From JAYEHL01 sp041653935 (GTDB taxonomy: Bacteria; Chloroflexota; Dehalococcoidia; E44-bin15): a stretch of DNA of 64,000 nucleotides. Where the stretch lies: contig JBAZEO010000005.1 in NCBI GenBank assembly GCA_041653935.1, positions 23,774 through 87,773 on the forward strand, written 5' to 3'. Positions 33,559-42,122 of this stretch are shown piece after piece. Made by a program: the position numbers and the translations under genes. Position 1 is the first letter of the stretch. The number at the start of each line of letters is the position of its first letter. Below the pieces are notes generated by a model. It was not told where the DNA came from, made no database searches, and worked only from the letters and a program-made list of their open reading frames with translations.

Positions 33559-34809
33559 TTACGTTTTTTCGCTATCCACGAGTTCCTGGTATACCACTAA
33601 AGTCTTTTCTGAAGCAATGTCCCATGTAAACAGCTCCTCTACACGGTTCCTGCTATTCTTCCCCATCGTTGCAGCAAGGTCAGGACGTTTCAGGATATCG
33701 ACGACATATTGTGCAATATCCTGAGGATCGTACGGGTTGATATGGTAACCACAGATTCCATCCCCACAGGGGATCACCTGCTCACGAAAACCGGACGTTC
33801 CACAGGCACCAACAACAACAGGTTTTCCCATCGACATTGCCTCAATACAGACAATGCCAAACGGTTCATATTTTGACGGGAAAACAGCAACATCCGATGC
33901 GGCATAATAAAGGAGGCGTTCCTCTTCCGGTACCATCCTGAAGTGCAGAATAACATTTTCTTCGAGGTGCTGATCGTGAACCATCCGGCTCAGCATCGTG
34001 TCCATCTCCCCAATACCTACGATAACAAGTTTTGCATCCGGGATCTCTTTAATGATGTGAGTCATCGCAAGGACAAGCATGTCGACTCCTTTCACCCGGG
34101 TGAGCCTGCCGATAAAGAAGATCATCGGAGATGATCCGACGCCGATCTTTTCGCGGAATGATTCTACCTGCCATGCCGAAAACCGCGTGGCGTCATATTT
34201 CTTCTCGTCCACACCATTATGGATCACCCGTATCTTCTGCCCGGGATACCCTAAGCTCACCAGTTCGTCCCGCATGGCATAACTGACCGTAACAATGCGA
34301 TCGGCAACGGTGGCAGACAGGCGTTCAATATCTTTGATTGTCGGAGACCCGGCTGGATTTCGCCCCTGTTCAGTTGAATGGAAGTGAAAGACGAACGGTA
34401 CTCCGAGATTTCTCCGGGCAATGATACCGGCAAGCGCAGCGAGCCAGTCATGGGAAACGAGCAGGTCGAAGTGATCCTTATCATTCAGGACGAGGTTATT
34501 AACCAGTTTTGATGCAGAGAGAAGATTGTACAGGATAGTTTCAGCGAAAAATTCCTGCCCGTTATCATCCCATGTCTTCACTTCTGCCGGGTTAACAATG
34601 GAGAAGATATCGGAAAATTTCATAAGCCGTGGTCGGTGAACGTCGACACCCGACCAGGTATCTGACGTGGGGTCATTACCCATATTTCGTGAAAATACTG
34701 TCAGGGAATGTCCTTTGCGGATTAACTGGCGGGAAATCTCAGTTGCGTATGTCCCCAGTCCCCCCCGGAAAAAAGGGGGGAACTCATCAACAAAACAGGC
34801 GATTTTCAT
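33559..34809 (-). CDS. Glycosyltransferase, GT4 type
   Basis: 416 aa from ATG 34809 (MKIACFVDEFPPFFRGGLGTYA). GT-B fold: N-terminal acceptor domain with GGLGTYATEIS, C-terminal donor-binding domain with FFIGRLTRVKGVDMLV and the E-x7-E motif in YEPFGIVCIEAMSMGKPVV. Overlaps the upstream glycosyltransferase by ATGA at 34806-34809, so the two are coupled. Possible roles are glycogen synthase-like chain extension or maltose-1-phosphate-type transfer. Donor and acceptor cannot be read from sequence. Confidence 0.87.
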   Translation of the reverse strand: MKIACFVDEFPPFFRGGLGTYATEISRQLIRKGHSLTVFSRNMGNDPTSDTWSGVDVHRPRLMKFSDIFSIVNPAEVKTWDDNGQEFFAETILYNLLSASKLVNNLVLNDKDHFDLLVSHDWLAALAGIIARRNLGVPFVFHFHSTEQGRNPAGSPTIKDIERLSATVADRIVTVSYAMRDELVSLGYPGQKIRVIHNGVDEKKYDATRFSAWQVESFREKIGVGSSPMIFFIGRLTRVKGVDMLVLAMTHIIKEIPDAKLVIVGIGEMDTMLSRMVHDQHLEENVILHFRMVPEEERLLYYAASDVAVFPSKYEPFGIVCIEAMSMGKPVVVGACGTSGFREQVIPCGDGICGYHINPYDPQDIAQYVVDILKRPDLAATMGKNSRNRVEELFTWDIASEKTLVVYQELVDSEKT

Positions 34810-35945
34810 GCGATCACACGGGAATAGGTTTCTGTAATTTTCTTGCCTATCGGGCCCCACAGGAACATACGCTCAACTTTTTTCCTGCCCATTTTTCCCA
34901 GCGCAATCGCCTGGGAGGGTTCATCGATTACCGTGTTGATCCCCCATGCAAGCGAGTCTGGCTCGGGTTCGACCTTCACTCCGTCGATGAATGAATCGAT
35001 GTTTTCAGAAAGCCCTCCGACATTGGATGCAACAACCCCTTTCTCAGCACTCCACGCTTCCAGAAGTACGAGACCGAACGGCTCGTTCCTGCTGGGGATT
35101 ACCACGAGATCGCAGGCATTCAGGAGACGGATGTATTCCGAATCGGGAATGTAACCGACAAAATTAACAGGAAGATCCTTTGCCCGCTCCACCAGAAACT
35201 GATGCATGTCCCCCTCGCCTGCAACGATTAACTTTGCATCCCGGCGGTTCTGGCACACTATTTTCATTGCCTCGATAAGCAGGTCAGGACCTTTCTGGTA
35301 GACCAGCCTGCCAATGAAGAGGATGAGCGGGGTGTACGGGTGGATCCCATAAGCCTGCTTTACTTCCCCGGCGTCGATCTCTGCGCGGAACTGGCGCGGC
35401 ACCACCCCATTCGGTACCACGTCACATTTCCAGTCGGGCACATTATAGAGGTGCATGACCTCGTTTTTGAGCGTTGCTGAAACGGCTGTTACCCGCTTTG
35501 CAATCAGTCCCCCGTACCATTCCTTACCGGAGATCTCCTTAAACTCCCACCAATCGCCATACTGGTTGCCATTCCTCCCGTATTCTGTGGAATGAAAGGT
35601 GAGGATGGTGTTCCGGTCCTGCAGTATATGGAGCGCCTGTACTGCATGCCAGTCATTAAAATGGAGGAAATCAAATTTCCGGGGTTTATCCCAGTTTAAG
35701 AAATTTTCTAACATCCCCTGGCTCATACTATCACAATACTCTACGATATTATTGCCATGAGGCTGGCAGTAATGATAGTGAACTCCATTGATTGTCTGGT
35801 CCTGCACCCACCCACGGGTGAAATAGTGCACCTCGTGATGCTTTGCCAGGGTCTCAGCGAGGTGGGTTGCAGCACGGGCAAGTCCCCCCACCCGCTCTGC
35901 ATAGAGCGATTCCCAGCAGAAAATGGCTAGTTTAAGTAATTCCAC
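34806..35945 (-). CDS. Glycosyltransferase, GT4/GT5-like (probable glycogen synthase)
   Basis: 379 aa from GTG 35945, preceded by GGAGG at a spacing of eight bases; the longest frame begins at GTG 35960. N-terminal ESLYAERVGGLARAATHLAETLA has the glycine-rich loop of glycogen/starch synthase-like enzymes, and HFNDWHAV is close to the synthase HDWH motif. C-terminal FIGRLVYQKGPDLLIEA and E-x7-E in NEPFGLVLLEAWS. It overlaps the GH57 gene by 19 bases and the next glycosyltransferase by 4. Its position between GH57 and the debranching enzyme supports alpha-glucan synthesis. Confidence 0.85.
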   Translation of the reverse strand: MELLKLAIFCWESLYAERVGGLARAATHLAETLAKHHEVHYFTRGWVQDQTINGVHYHYCQPHGNNIVEYCDSMSQGMLENFLNWDKPRKFDFLHFNDWHAVQALHILQDRNTILTFHSTEYGRNGNQYGDWWEFKEISGKEWYGGLIAKRVTAVSATLKNEVMHLYNVPDWKCDVVPNGVVPRQFRAEIDAGEVKQAYGIHPYTPLILFIGRLVYQKGPDLLIEAMKIVCQNRRDAKLIVAGEGDMHQFLVERAKDLPVNFVGYIPDSEYIRLLNACDLVVIPSRNEPFGLVLLEAWSAEKGVVASNVGGLSENIDSFIDGVKVEPEPDSLAWGINTVIDEPSQAIALGKMGRKKVERMFLWGPIGKKITETYSRVIA

Positions 35946-37381
35946 AGTTGTTTCCTCCACTCACAGACGAGGTTTGTTAGCTTCTGGTGTTCTGTGCAGT
36001 CCCTGATACTATCCGCAAGCCCGGTATCACCGAGGATTTCCTTGATCCAGCACGTAAAGTCCCCCCGCTCCAGATGGAACTGGACAGAATCCTTAGGCAC
36101 GACGGATAAAAGCTCGCAGAACTGGTCAAGACTGTATGCCGTATAACCGACAAAACCGGAAGGAGAATTGAAATGGAATGCAGTTTCGGGGGATAGTGAG
36201 CGCAGTGTTCTTGCTGCCTTGCGGTTTTTTGTGAATCGTATGTTACGTTCCTCATAATCTGCAAGAATTCTCATGTAGTTCCTGAACGCTTCTTCTCCTG
36301 AGAGATAACAGAAATACGAATGCACTTCGCCACAGGAACCGGACTTTGATGACATATAGTAGAAGTGATCGCTCGTCTGGAGATATCGCCAGACCTGCGT
36401 ATCCTTTGCAAAGGTACGTGCAGCCTCAATGGCATAAAAAGCCGTCCGCTGCCTGTCGTTTCCCATCCAGGCAGATGTATCCTTCTCGATATCAGCCCAG
36501 GAGATTGTCTCGGTCACATCGATTGTGCCCACCGGTGAATATTCCGCAAGCACCTTCGATGGCAGCACGGTAGAAACATTCTGTGCCAAAAGTTCCCCGG
36601 GAAGATGCCGCAGGAATTCGAAGATGCCGGTTTCCGGCCACAAATGCTCCCCAAACGATTCGTAGTCTATAAAGATATTCACGACGTCACCCGGAGCTTG
36701 TGCGACCCATCGTGCATAGGTATCTGCCGTCAGGGGATACATGTCCCATGAACTGTTTGCGAACCGGAAAGCAATGTCATCTGATAACCGGGTGTTCCGG
36801 AGAAATACAGGGATGTCCCTGCAGGTATACAGGTAATCAGGGCTTCTCCAGTCCAGGATGCGATCTACCCCTTCGGTAAAAATCCCGGCAAAACCCATAT
36901 CCTTGATGATTGTTGCGATCTCGTTATTGAACGTAAACTCAGTGTTTTCAAAGATTACAGGGTCTGCATGGAACAAGTCATGCATCAGATTGGCATGCAT
37001 CCGGACCTGTTCAACAAATTCGGTTTTGTCATGGAAACAGCTGGCAATACTATGGTAATATGTCTGGGCGACGATCTCCGCATTCCTGTGTCTGGCAACC
37101 TGCCCGAACAGGGCAAGGGCATCCGGGCTCCATTTTTCAAGCTGTTCGATAAGGGTGCCGGAAAATGAGAAGGCACATGAGAATCCCTCGTCCATCATGT
37201 CCAGTATCATCGTGGTTGCAGGTATGTAGCATTTTTCCGCGATACGGAGCAGGAGATCCCGGTTGACCGCATCAAAATACAGGTTCGCTAAATCTTTTTT
37301 CTTTACCTTTGGATCCGGCGCAAAGTGCCTGTTCAGCCGGTACGGCTGGTGTACCTCGAATCCCATAGTTAGTGCGGGCAT
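35927..37381 (-). CDS. GH57 family alpha-amylase / glucanotransferase-like enzyme
   Basis: 484 aa. GH57 signature: FEVHQPYRL near the N-terminus, then AEIVAQTYYHS, FTEGVDRILDWRSPDYLY with the likely nucleophile Glu, and FIDYESFGEH with the likely acid/base Asp. Members hydrolyse or transfer alpha-1,4 or form alpha-1,6 bonds; which one is not decidable here. Intracellular, as no signal peptide is seen. It is the first gene of the leftward operon that runs to pgi. ATG 37381 is taken as the start; ATG 37366 (MGFEVHQP) is possible. Confidence 0.88.
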   Translation of the reverse strand: MPALTMGFEVHQPYRLNRHFAPDPKVKKKDLANLYFDAVNRDLLLRIAEKCYIPATTMILDMMDEGFSCAFSFSGTLIEQLEKWSPDALALFGQVARHRNAEIVAQTYYHSIASCFHDKTEFVEQVRMHANLMHDLFHADPVIFENTEFTFNNEIATIIKDMGFAGIFTEGVDRILDWRSPDYLYTCRDIPVFLRNTRLSDDIAFRFANSSWDMYPLTADTYARWVAQAPGDVVNIFIDYESFGEHLWPETGIFEFLRHLPGELLAQNVSTVLPSKVLAEYSPVGTIDVTETISWADIEKDTSAWMGNDRQRTAFYAIEAARTFAKDTQVWRYLQTSDHFYYMSSKSGSCGEVHSYFCYLSGEEAFRNYMRILADYEERNIRFTKNRKAARTLRSLSPETAFHFNSPSGFVGYTAYSLDQFCELLSVVPKDSVQFHLERGDFTCWIKEILGDTGLADSIRDCTEHQKLTNLVCEWRKQLWNYLN

Positions 37382-37826
37382 ACCTGTATTCTATCCTCCA
37401 TTAAAGACTGGCATGGGGGAGCCAAGCCTTGCCAGAACCCGGGAGCCGTGTGATGCCTTCTGCGCCTGTTTGCAACAGTTATCAAGCTAAAAAAACCCTG
37501 ATGAACAATACCTGTTCAGGCAGACTAAATGAAAGTCGGTTTGCCGACATTCATACTAAATCAGAGAGAGATCCTGCACGGGGTTCTGTACTATACGAAT
37601 TCTCTTCATCAGTCATAGTGAGAGTAACCGCGAGAGTATATAAAATCTTTTCCTGGTTGCAAGTTTTGAAGAGAGAAAAATATTATTTTGGAGGATTTCG
37701 ATTAACCACATGAAATGCGGATTCAATTCACGTATGCACGACGAAATTTTGATTGAGACTTCATCTGAAAGCAGGATTTGGTGAAATCATCTTTGAATAC
37801 TATCAACAATCTGGCGAATTTTTCAA
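37382..37826. promoter_or_regulatory. Regulatory spacer between GH57 operon and ADP-kinase
   Basis: 445 bases without a gene. GAGTATATAAAATC around 37634-37647 reads GATTTTATATACTC on the minus strand, a good archaeal TATA element. It lies about 255 bases upstream of the GH57 operon start, leaving room for a long leader. The rest is AT-rich. Because the gene on the other side ends here (37827), the spacer serves only the leftward operon. Confidence 0.45.
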
Positions 37827-39101
37827 TCAGAACCGGTCTGCAACGAATGCGGTGGATGAAAGAATGTCGCCAAACCCGGTTGTCTTATTTATATTTTGTG
37901 AAATGTATGTGGGAACGAGCACCACCACCCGCTCATCAACACGGAAAACCCCCGGGGTCTCATCCGGACCAAACACTTCACGGACAGCAGCGTACGCCAA
38001 AAGCCCTTCTCGCGACAGGATCTGGTCTCCCAATCCCGCTGTGTCGGCAGTCACCCGTGCTGCAAGGAGAAGGGCATCCCGTGATAATTCCGGTTTTTTT
38101 GTTCCGGATTTCAGGATAAGAATATAATAACCGAAGGTATGGAGATGAATCCGGGGCACACCCGTAGCATCTGCAAGAGCGATCGCATCATGCACGCAGG
38201 CAACAGGAGAAGAGGGCAGTATAGTCGTGGACGCCGGATCAGTTGCCCGCAACACCTGTATGAACAACCCCAGTTCCCGTTCATTGAGCCCGATACTGTC
38301 AGTATTCGGGATGATATGGCGAAGCATCATCGTCATCACATGCCGGTCTGCACCAGAGACGCATTCAACATGTGTCCGCATGAGGGGATGAACACTGCGG
38401 ATCATCCGAATCTGCCGTGCTGCGGTCACAAATTCCTGTTCCGTTCGCAGGTACTGGTAGCCTGAGAGAAATGCACGCCGGCAGGAACGAATCTGTTCCA
38501 GAAATGAATCCATTGAAGCATCAGGTATGATTACCGTCGATGGATCATGGACAGGAGACACGATGAACCGGTTGTTCCGCGGGACAACATAGTCAGCCAG
38601 CGGTACCAGACCCGGTGAGTATTCGAATATCAGGTGGATTATATCAGGACGATCGTTCGCTCCGGGTTCAAACGTCTGAGGAATGATACCAGCATTCTGT
38701 AGCATGGCACAGGTCTCTGGGCCGGCACCGGGTACAGCACAGGTAACTGACGGGATGCCAAGTCTGCACAGGTGAACGGCAGCAATTCCTGCCTGGCCTC
38801 CCACAGAGAGCGTACCGGAACGGGAAAAAGATTCTGAAAGTTTAAGATATACTGACGGTTCGCTGATAAACACCTCATCAGCAGAACAGTACCTCATTGA
38901 TTGTTTCAGTCGGTCGGGTATCGCACCGAATCCCTGCACTGCAAGATGTTCAAAGGATCTCAGTATATCGGGTGTCACCGGAATAATCCGGTCGATATTG
39001 GCATTGAACCCGGTAATTACCGGATCCAGCTGCGGTTTTTGCAGGGAGCGATACAGGGTCTCCCAGACACTGGCGATCAAAATAACGTCACCTTTCCTCA
39101 C
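37827..39101 (-). CDS. ADP-dependent phosphofructokinase/glucokinase
   Basis: 424 aa as the longest frame (GTG 39101); TTG 39080, preceded by AGGTGA, would remove seven residues and is a serious alternative. Ribokinase-like fold of the ADP-dependent sugar kinases: GFNANIDRIIPV near the N-terminus, SVGGQAGIAA, the NEXE-type motif in GLNERELGLF and the catalytic GXGD in TTGFGDILSS. The enzyme phosphorylates glucose or fructose-6-P using ADP, the archaeal modified Embden-Meyerhof step. It lies divergent from the alpha-glucan phosphorylase with 122 bases between starts, so one regulator may act on both. Confidence 0.87.
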   Translation of the reverse strand: MRKGDVILIASVWETLYRSLQKPQLDPVITGFNANIDRIIPVTPDILRSFEHLAVQGFGAIPDRLKQSMRYCSADEVFISEPSVYLKLSESFSRSGTLSVGGQAGIAAVHLCRLGIPSVTCAVPGAGPETCAMLQNAGIIPQTFEPGANDRPDIIHLIFEYSPGLVPLADYVVPRNNRFIVSPVHDPSTVIIPDASMDSFLEQIRSCRRAFLSGYQYLRTEQEFVTAARQIRMIRSVHPLMRTHVECVSGADRHVMTMMLRHIIPNTDSIGLNERELGLFIQVLRATDPASTTILPSSPVACVHDAIALADATGVPRIHLHTFGYYILILKSGTKKPELSRDALLLAARVTADTAGLGDQILSREGLLAYAAVREVFGPDETPGVFRVDERVVVLVPTYISQNINKTTGFGDILSSTAFVADRF

Positions 39102-39223
39102 GCCAAGTGGGATGTTACGAGATTATAATGTTATTATGCGGTTCTCGCTTTTCATGTTCGTTTGTTCTTCCAATAGTATTAATCATGACATTATCCACAT
39201 TAAAGTCAGGAAGGTATACACAC

Positions 39224-41404
39224 ATGGCCGATCAGAATAACCGACTGGCTGATAAATTTCCCCATGTTCCGGAACGGATATCCGGTCTCGTCGATCTGGC
39301 ATACAATCTCTGGTGGAGCTGGCACCCGGAAGCACGGGTACTCTTTAAGCAGATCAACCAACAGGCATGGAAAAAAAGTGTCCATAATCCCGTTAAAATG
39401 CTCAGGGAGATGCCCCCTGAATTTCTTGATAGTCTTCTTTTAAATCCGGAATACCTCCATCGTTATGACATCATTATGAACCGTTTTTCCCAGTACCTGA
39501 CGGACCGGAATGGCTGGTTTTCGGAACATTACCCAAAACGCAAATCTCTTACCATTGCATATTTTTCTGCGGAATATGGTCTCCACCACTCACTTCCTTT
39601 TTATGCGGGTGGTCTCGGGTTCCTCGCGGGGGACCATTTAAAGGAATGCAGCGATCTGGGTGTTCCGCTGGTAGCTGTGGGATTCATGTATTCAGAAGGA
39701 TACCTCCACCAGCATATTCGCCCCGATGGTTGGCAGGATAATATCACTGAAGTGCTGGACCGCGATGCGGCACCGATTATAAGGGTTCTCTCTCGTTCCG
39801 GAGACCAGATGGTGATACGGGTACCCTTCATTGAACCCCCTGTTTATGTCGCCGTGTGGAGGGTTAATGTAGGCAAGATTCCTCTCTATCTGCTGGATAC
39901 TGATATTACTGCAAACATTCCTGAATACAGGACTATCTCCCATCGCCTTTACACAGAGCAGCCCGAACAACGTCTGCGACAGGAAATAGTACTCGGGATC
40001 GGGGGACAAAAAGTACTCAAGGATCTGGGAATAGAGTTTTCAGCCCTGCATCTCAATGAAGGGCATCCGGCGTTTGCCCAGTTGGAGCGGATGAGGGAAC
40101 GGGTGGAAAAAGGCATGACATTTGAGGCTGCCCTGGCGCAGGTGAGAGGGACTTCGGTCTTTACTACCCATACTCCGGTTCCCGCAGGAAATGATATTTT
40201 CCCCTTTGATCTCGTAGGCAAATATTTCTCCAGGTATTATCAGCAGCTTGGCATCGACCAGAACACCTTTTTCCAGCTCGGACACCACCCCTGTAACCCT
40301 GGAACCGGGTTCAACATGACCGCGTTTGCACTCCGGACAACTGAATATCATAACGGTGTCTCAAAGAAACATGGCATGATTGCCCGTGGGATGTGGCGCT
40401 GTATGTGGCCTGACCTGCCGGAACAGGAGATCCCCATTGACCATATTACCAATGGGGTTCACATCCCGACATGGCTGAATCCCCGGATGGAAGTTCTCTA
40501 TTCAAAATATTTTACCTCCACCGATCCCCACTGGCAGATCAACCACGACAACCCGGAGATCTGGCAGATGATTGATGAGATACCGGATAAGGAAATCTGG
40601 GAAGCACATACGTGGCTGAAACAAAAACTTCTCAACAGGATCCGGGAAATAAAGCGGGTTAACTGGGAGACTCATTTAAAAGAACCCAGTAACCTTGTCG
40701 CAGACGGTCTGATGCTCAACCCCTCTGTTCTCACCATCGGGTTTGCCCGCCGGTTTTCTGCGTACAAACGGGCAGATCTTATTTTTCATGATCCAGCCCG
40801 TCTCCAGAGGATCCTGAATAACCCCTGGCATCCGGTTCAGATGATCTTTGCCGGAAAAGCTCATCCTGCCGATAATGAGGGGAAAATAATTCTGAAACGG
40901 ATTTATGAATTTGCCCAGCAACCGGAATTTGGTGGCAGGATCGGTTTTGTCGAAGATTACGGGGAACAGACGGCCCAGTATCTGGTTCACGGAGTGGACG
41001 TCTGGATGAACAATCCTACTCCGCCTATGGAGGCATGCGGGACAAGTGGCATGAAGGCTTCTTTAAACGGGGTACTCAATATGAGTATTCTTGATGGGTG
41101 GTGGATTGAAGGATATAATGGCAGTAATGGCTGGGCTTTTGGCAGTGACACTTCTCCGGTAGCACGGGATGCTTCCGATGCCGCTGCTCTCTATACCCTG
41201 CTTGAAAAAGAAGTGGTGCCACTATACTATTCTGCTTCTATTGACGGAATCCCCCACGGCTGGGTAAAGATGATGAAAGAAACCATAAAAAGTACCAGCG
41301 CATTATTTTCAGCCCGACGCATGGTCAAAGAGTATGTCAATAAATACTACCCCTCTCTTCTCACAAGTGCGGAAAACGAGTGCCATTTCTGTACTCTTGA
41401 ATAA
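39224..41404 (+). CDS. glgP: Alpha-glucan (glycogen) phosphorylase
   Basis: 726 aa from ATG 39224 (MADQNNRLADKFPHV), preceded by AGGAAGG; an upstream extension of the frame is rich in hydrophobic residues unlike the family. GT35 short form as in archaea. N-terminal DLAYNLWWSWHPEA, AYFSAEYGLHHSLP and YAGGLGFLAGDHLK; C-terminal RRFSAYKRADL and the PLP-binding EACGTSGMKASLNG with its Lys. Releases glucose-1-P from alpha-1,4 glucan. With the debranching enzyme and glycosyltransferases across the divergent promoter it completes a glycogen cycle. Confidence 0.93.
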   Translation: MADQNNRLADKFPHVPERISGLVDLAYNLWWSWHPEARVLFKQINQQAWKKSVHNPVKMLREMPPEFLDSLLLNPEYLHRYDIIMNRFSQYLTDRNGWFSEHYPKRKSLTIAYFSAEYGLHHSLPFYAGGLGFLAGDHLKECSDLGVPLVAVGFMYSEGYLHQHIRPDGWQDNITEVLDRDAAPIIRVLSRSGDQMVIRVPFIEPPVYVAVWRVNVGKIPLYLLDTDITANIPEYRTISHRLYTEQPEQRLRQEIVLGIGGQKVLKDLGIEFSALHLNEGHPAFAQLERMRERVEKGMTFEAALAQVRGTSVFTTHTPVPAGNDIFPFDLVGKYFSRYYQQLGIDQNTFFQLGHHPCNPGTGFNMTAFALRTTEYHNGVSKKHGMIARGMWRCMWPDLPEQEIPIDHITNGVHIPTWLNPRMEVLYSKYFTSTDPHWQINHDNPEIWQMIDEIPDKEIWEAHTWLKQKLLNRIREIKRVNWETHLKEPSNLVADGLMLNPSVLTIGFARRFSAYKRADLIFHDPARLQRILNNPWHPVQMIFAGKAHPADNEGKIILKRIYEFAQQPEFGGRIGFVEDYGEQTAQYLVHGVDVWMNNPTPPMEACGTSGMKASLNGVLNMSILDGWWIEGYNGSNGWAFGSDTSPVARDASDAAALYTLLEKEVVPLYYSASIDGIPHGWVKMMKETIKSTSALFSARRMVKEYVNKYYPSLLTSAENECHFCTLE

Positions 41405-42122
41405 CGTTTCCGGTAACGAATAGAAATAGGTTCTGTTGCATCTGCGGGACATGTAAACACTCGACATTGAAATGTTCCGACAATTTCATTTCCATTAAGT
41501 CCGGTCAGAGCCACAGAACCATTAATTGGAGTATACCGAGATTATTTGACATCACATCAAACATACTATGTGAGTAAACGAACCAATCAGGGTATGATGG
41601 TTTAATTTTCCTTGATTCCCCAGAACCAGGAGATAATAAACCGTAAAAAATAGCGAGAGCCGGTATCAATCCGGCGCCATTTCATCAGCCGGGATAAACA
41701 ACGATGCCTTTCGGTTCTGCCCGGTGATCACCCGCATTAGCGATCGCAGCGGCACCGTTTGCAACTGCCGGTCGATGCTACTATTTTTGCGCCCGTCCGA
41801 AGGTGGAGAGCCGGGCGGTCCTGACAATTGCAAGCCGGGGCGAAGTGAACGCACGCGAATGGGAGCGGGCGTCTGCATCTCCTCGCGGGCTGACCGCAAC
41901 ACCGGGATCACGTACCTGCCTGCATCAACCGTTGACGACCCCGGATAATCAAAAACCTGCTCATGTCTTTGGGCATCGTCTGCCCTTTTGAGAGCCCCCT
42001 TGATTTCGTGTAGGAGTGCTTCTACCGGTAACACGGTTATTGATGGTGCCTTTTTGGGAACAACCTATAAATATAATAGTAATAATAATCTCTCTCCATC
42101 CTCTGATACGTGGTGTGAGACA
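41405..42122. other. Spacer with kinase-tail and convergent relics
   Basis: No complete gene. GGTTCTGT at 41429-41436 and ACAGAACC at 41513-41520 form an 8-bp inverted repeat, possibly a tiny IS remnant. From about 41625 the sequence (GGAGATAATAAACCG...AGCGAGAGCCGGTATCAATCCGGCGCC) is the spacer normally found after kinase stop codons, although no kinase precedes it. The convergent relic (41666-41782) follows. The leader of the CheB-CheR gene (42050-42122) is AT-rich with TATAAATATAATAG near 42066, a good TATA box. Confidence 0.5.
41666..41782 (-). pseudogene. Convergent conserved C-terminal relic, copy 3
   Basis: Minus-strand frame with SSIDRQLQTVPLRSLM, then NRKASLFIPADEMAPD and a stop at 41666. 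It is orthologous to copies at 29717 and 51404. The frame stays open upstream to 42034, but that part (GC-rich, Ser/Pro/Arg) has no match to the other copies. Here the partner kinase has been lost altogether except for its post-stop spacer. Confidence 0.45.

Noticed and set aside
41429..41520. 8-bp inverted repeat GGTTCTGT/ACAGAACC resembling IS ends
   Set aside because: Too short to exclude chance and without target duplication or transposase.
41783..42034. Upstream extension of the convergent relic at 41666
   Set aside because: This part has no counterpart in the other three copies and a biased composition, so only the conserved C-terminus was kept.
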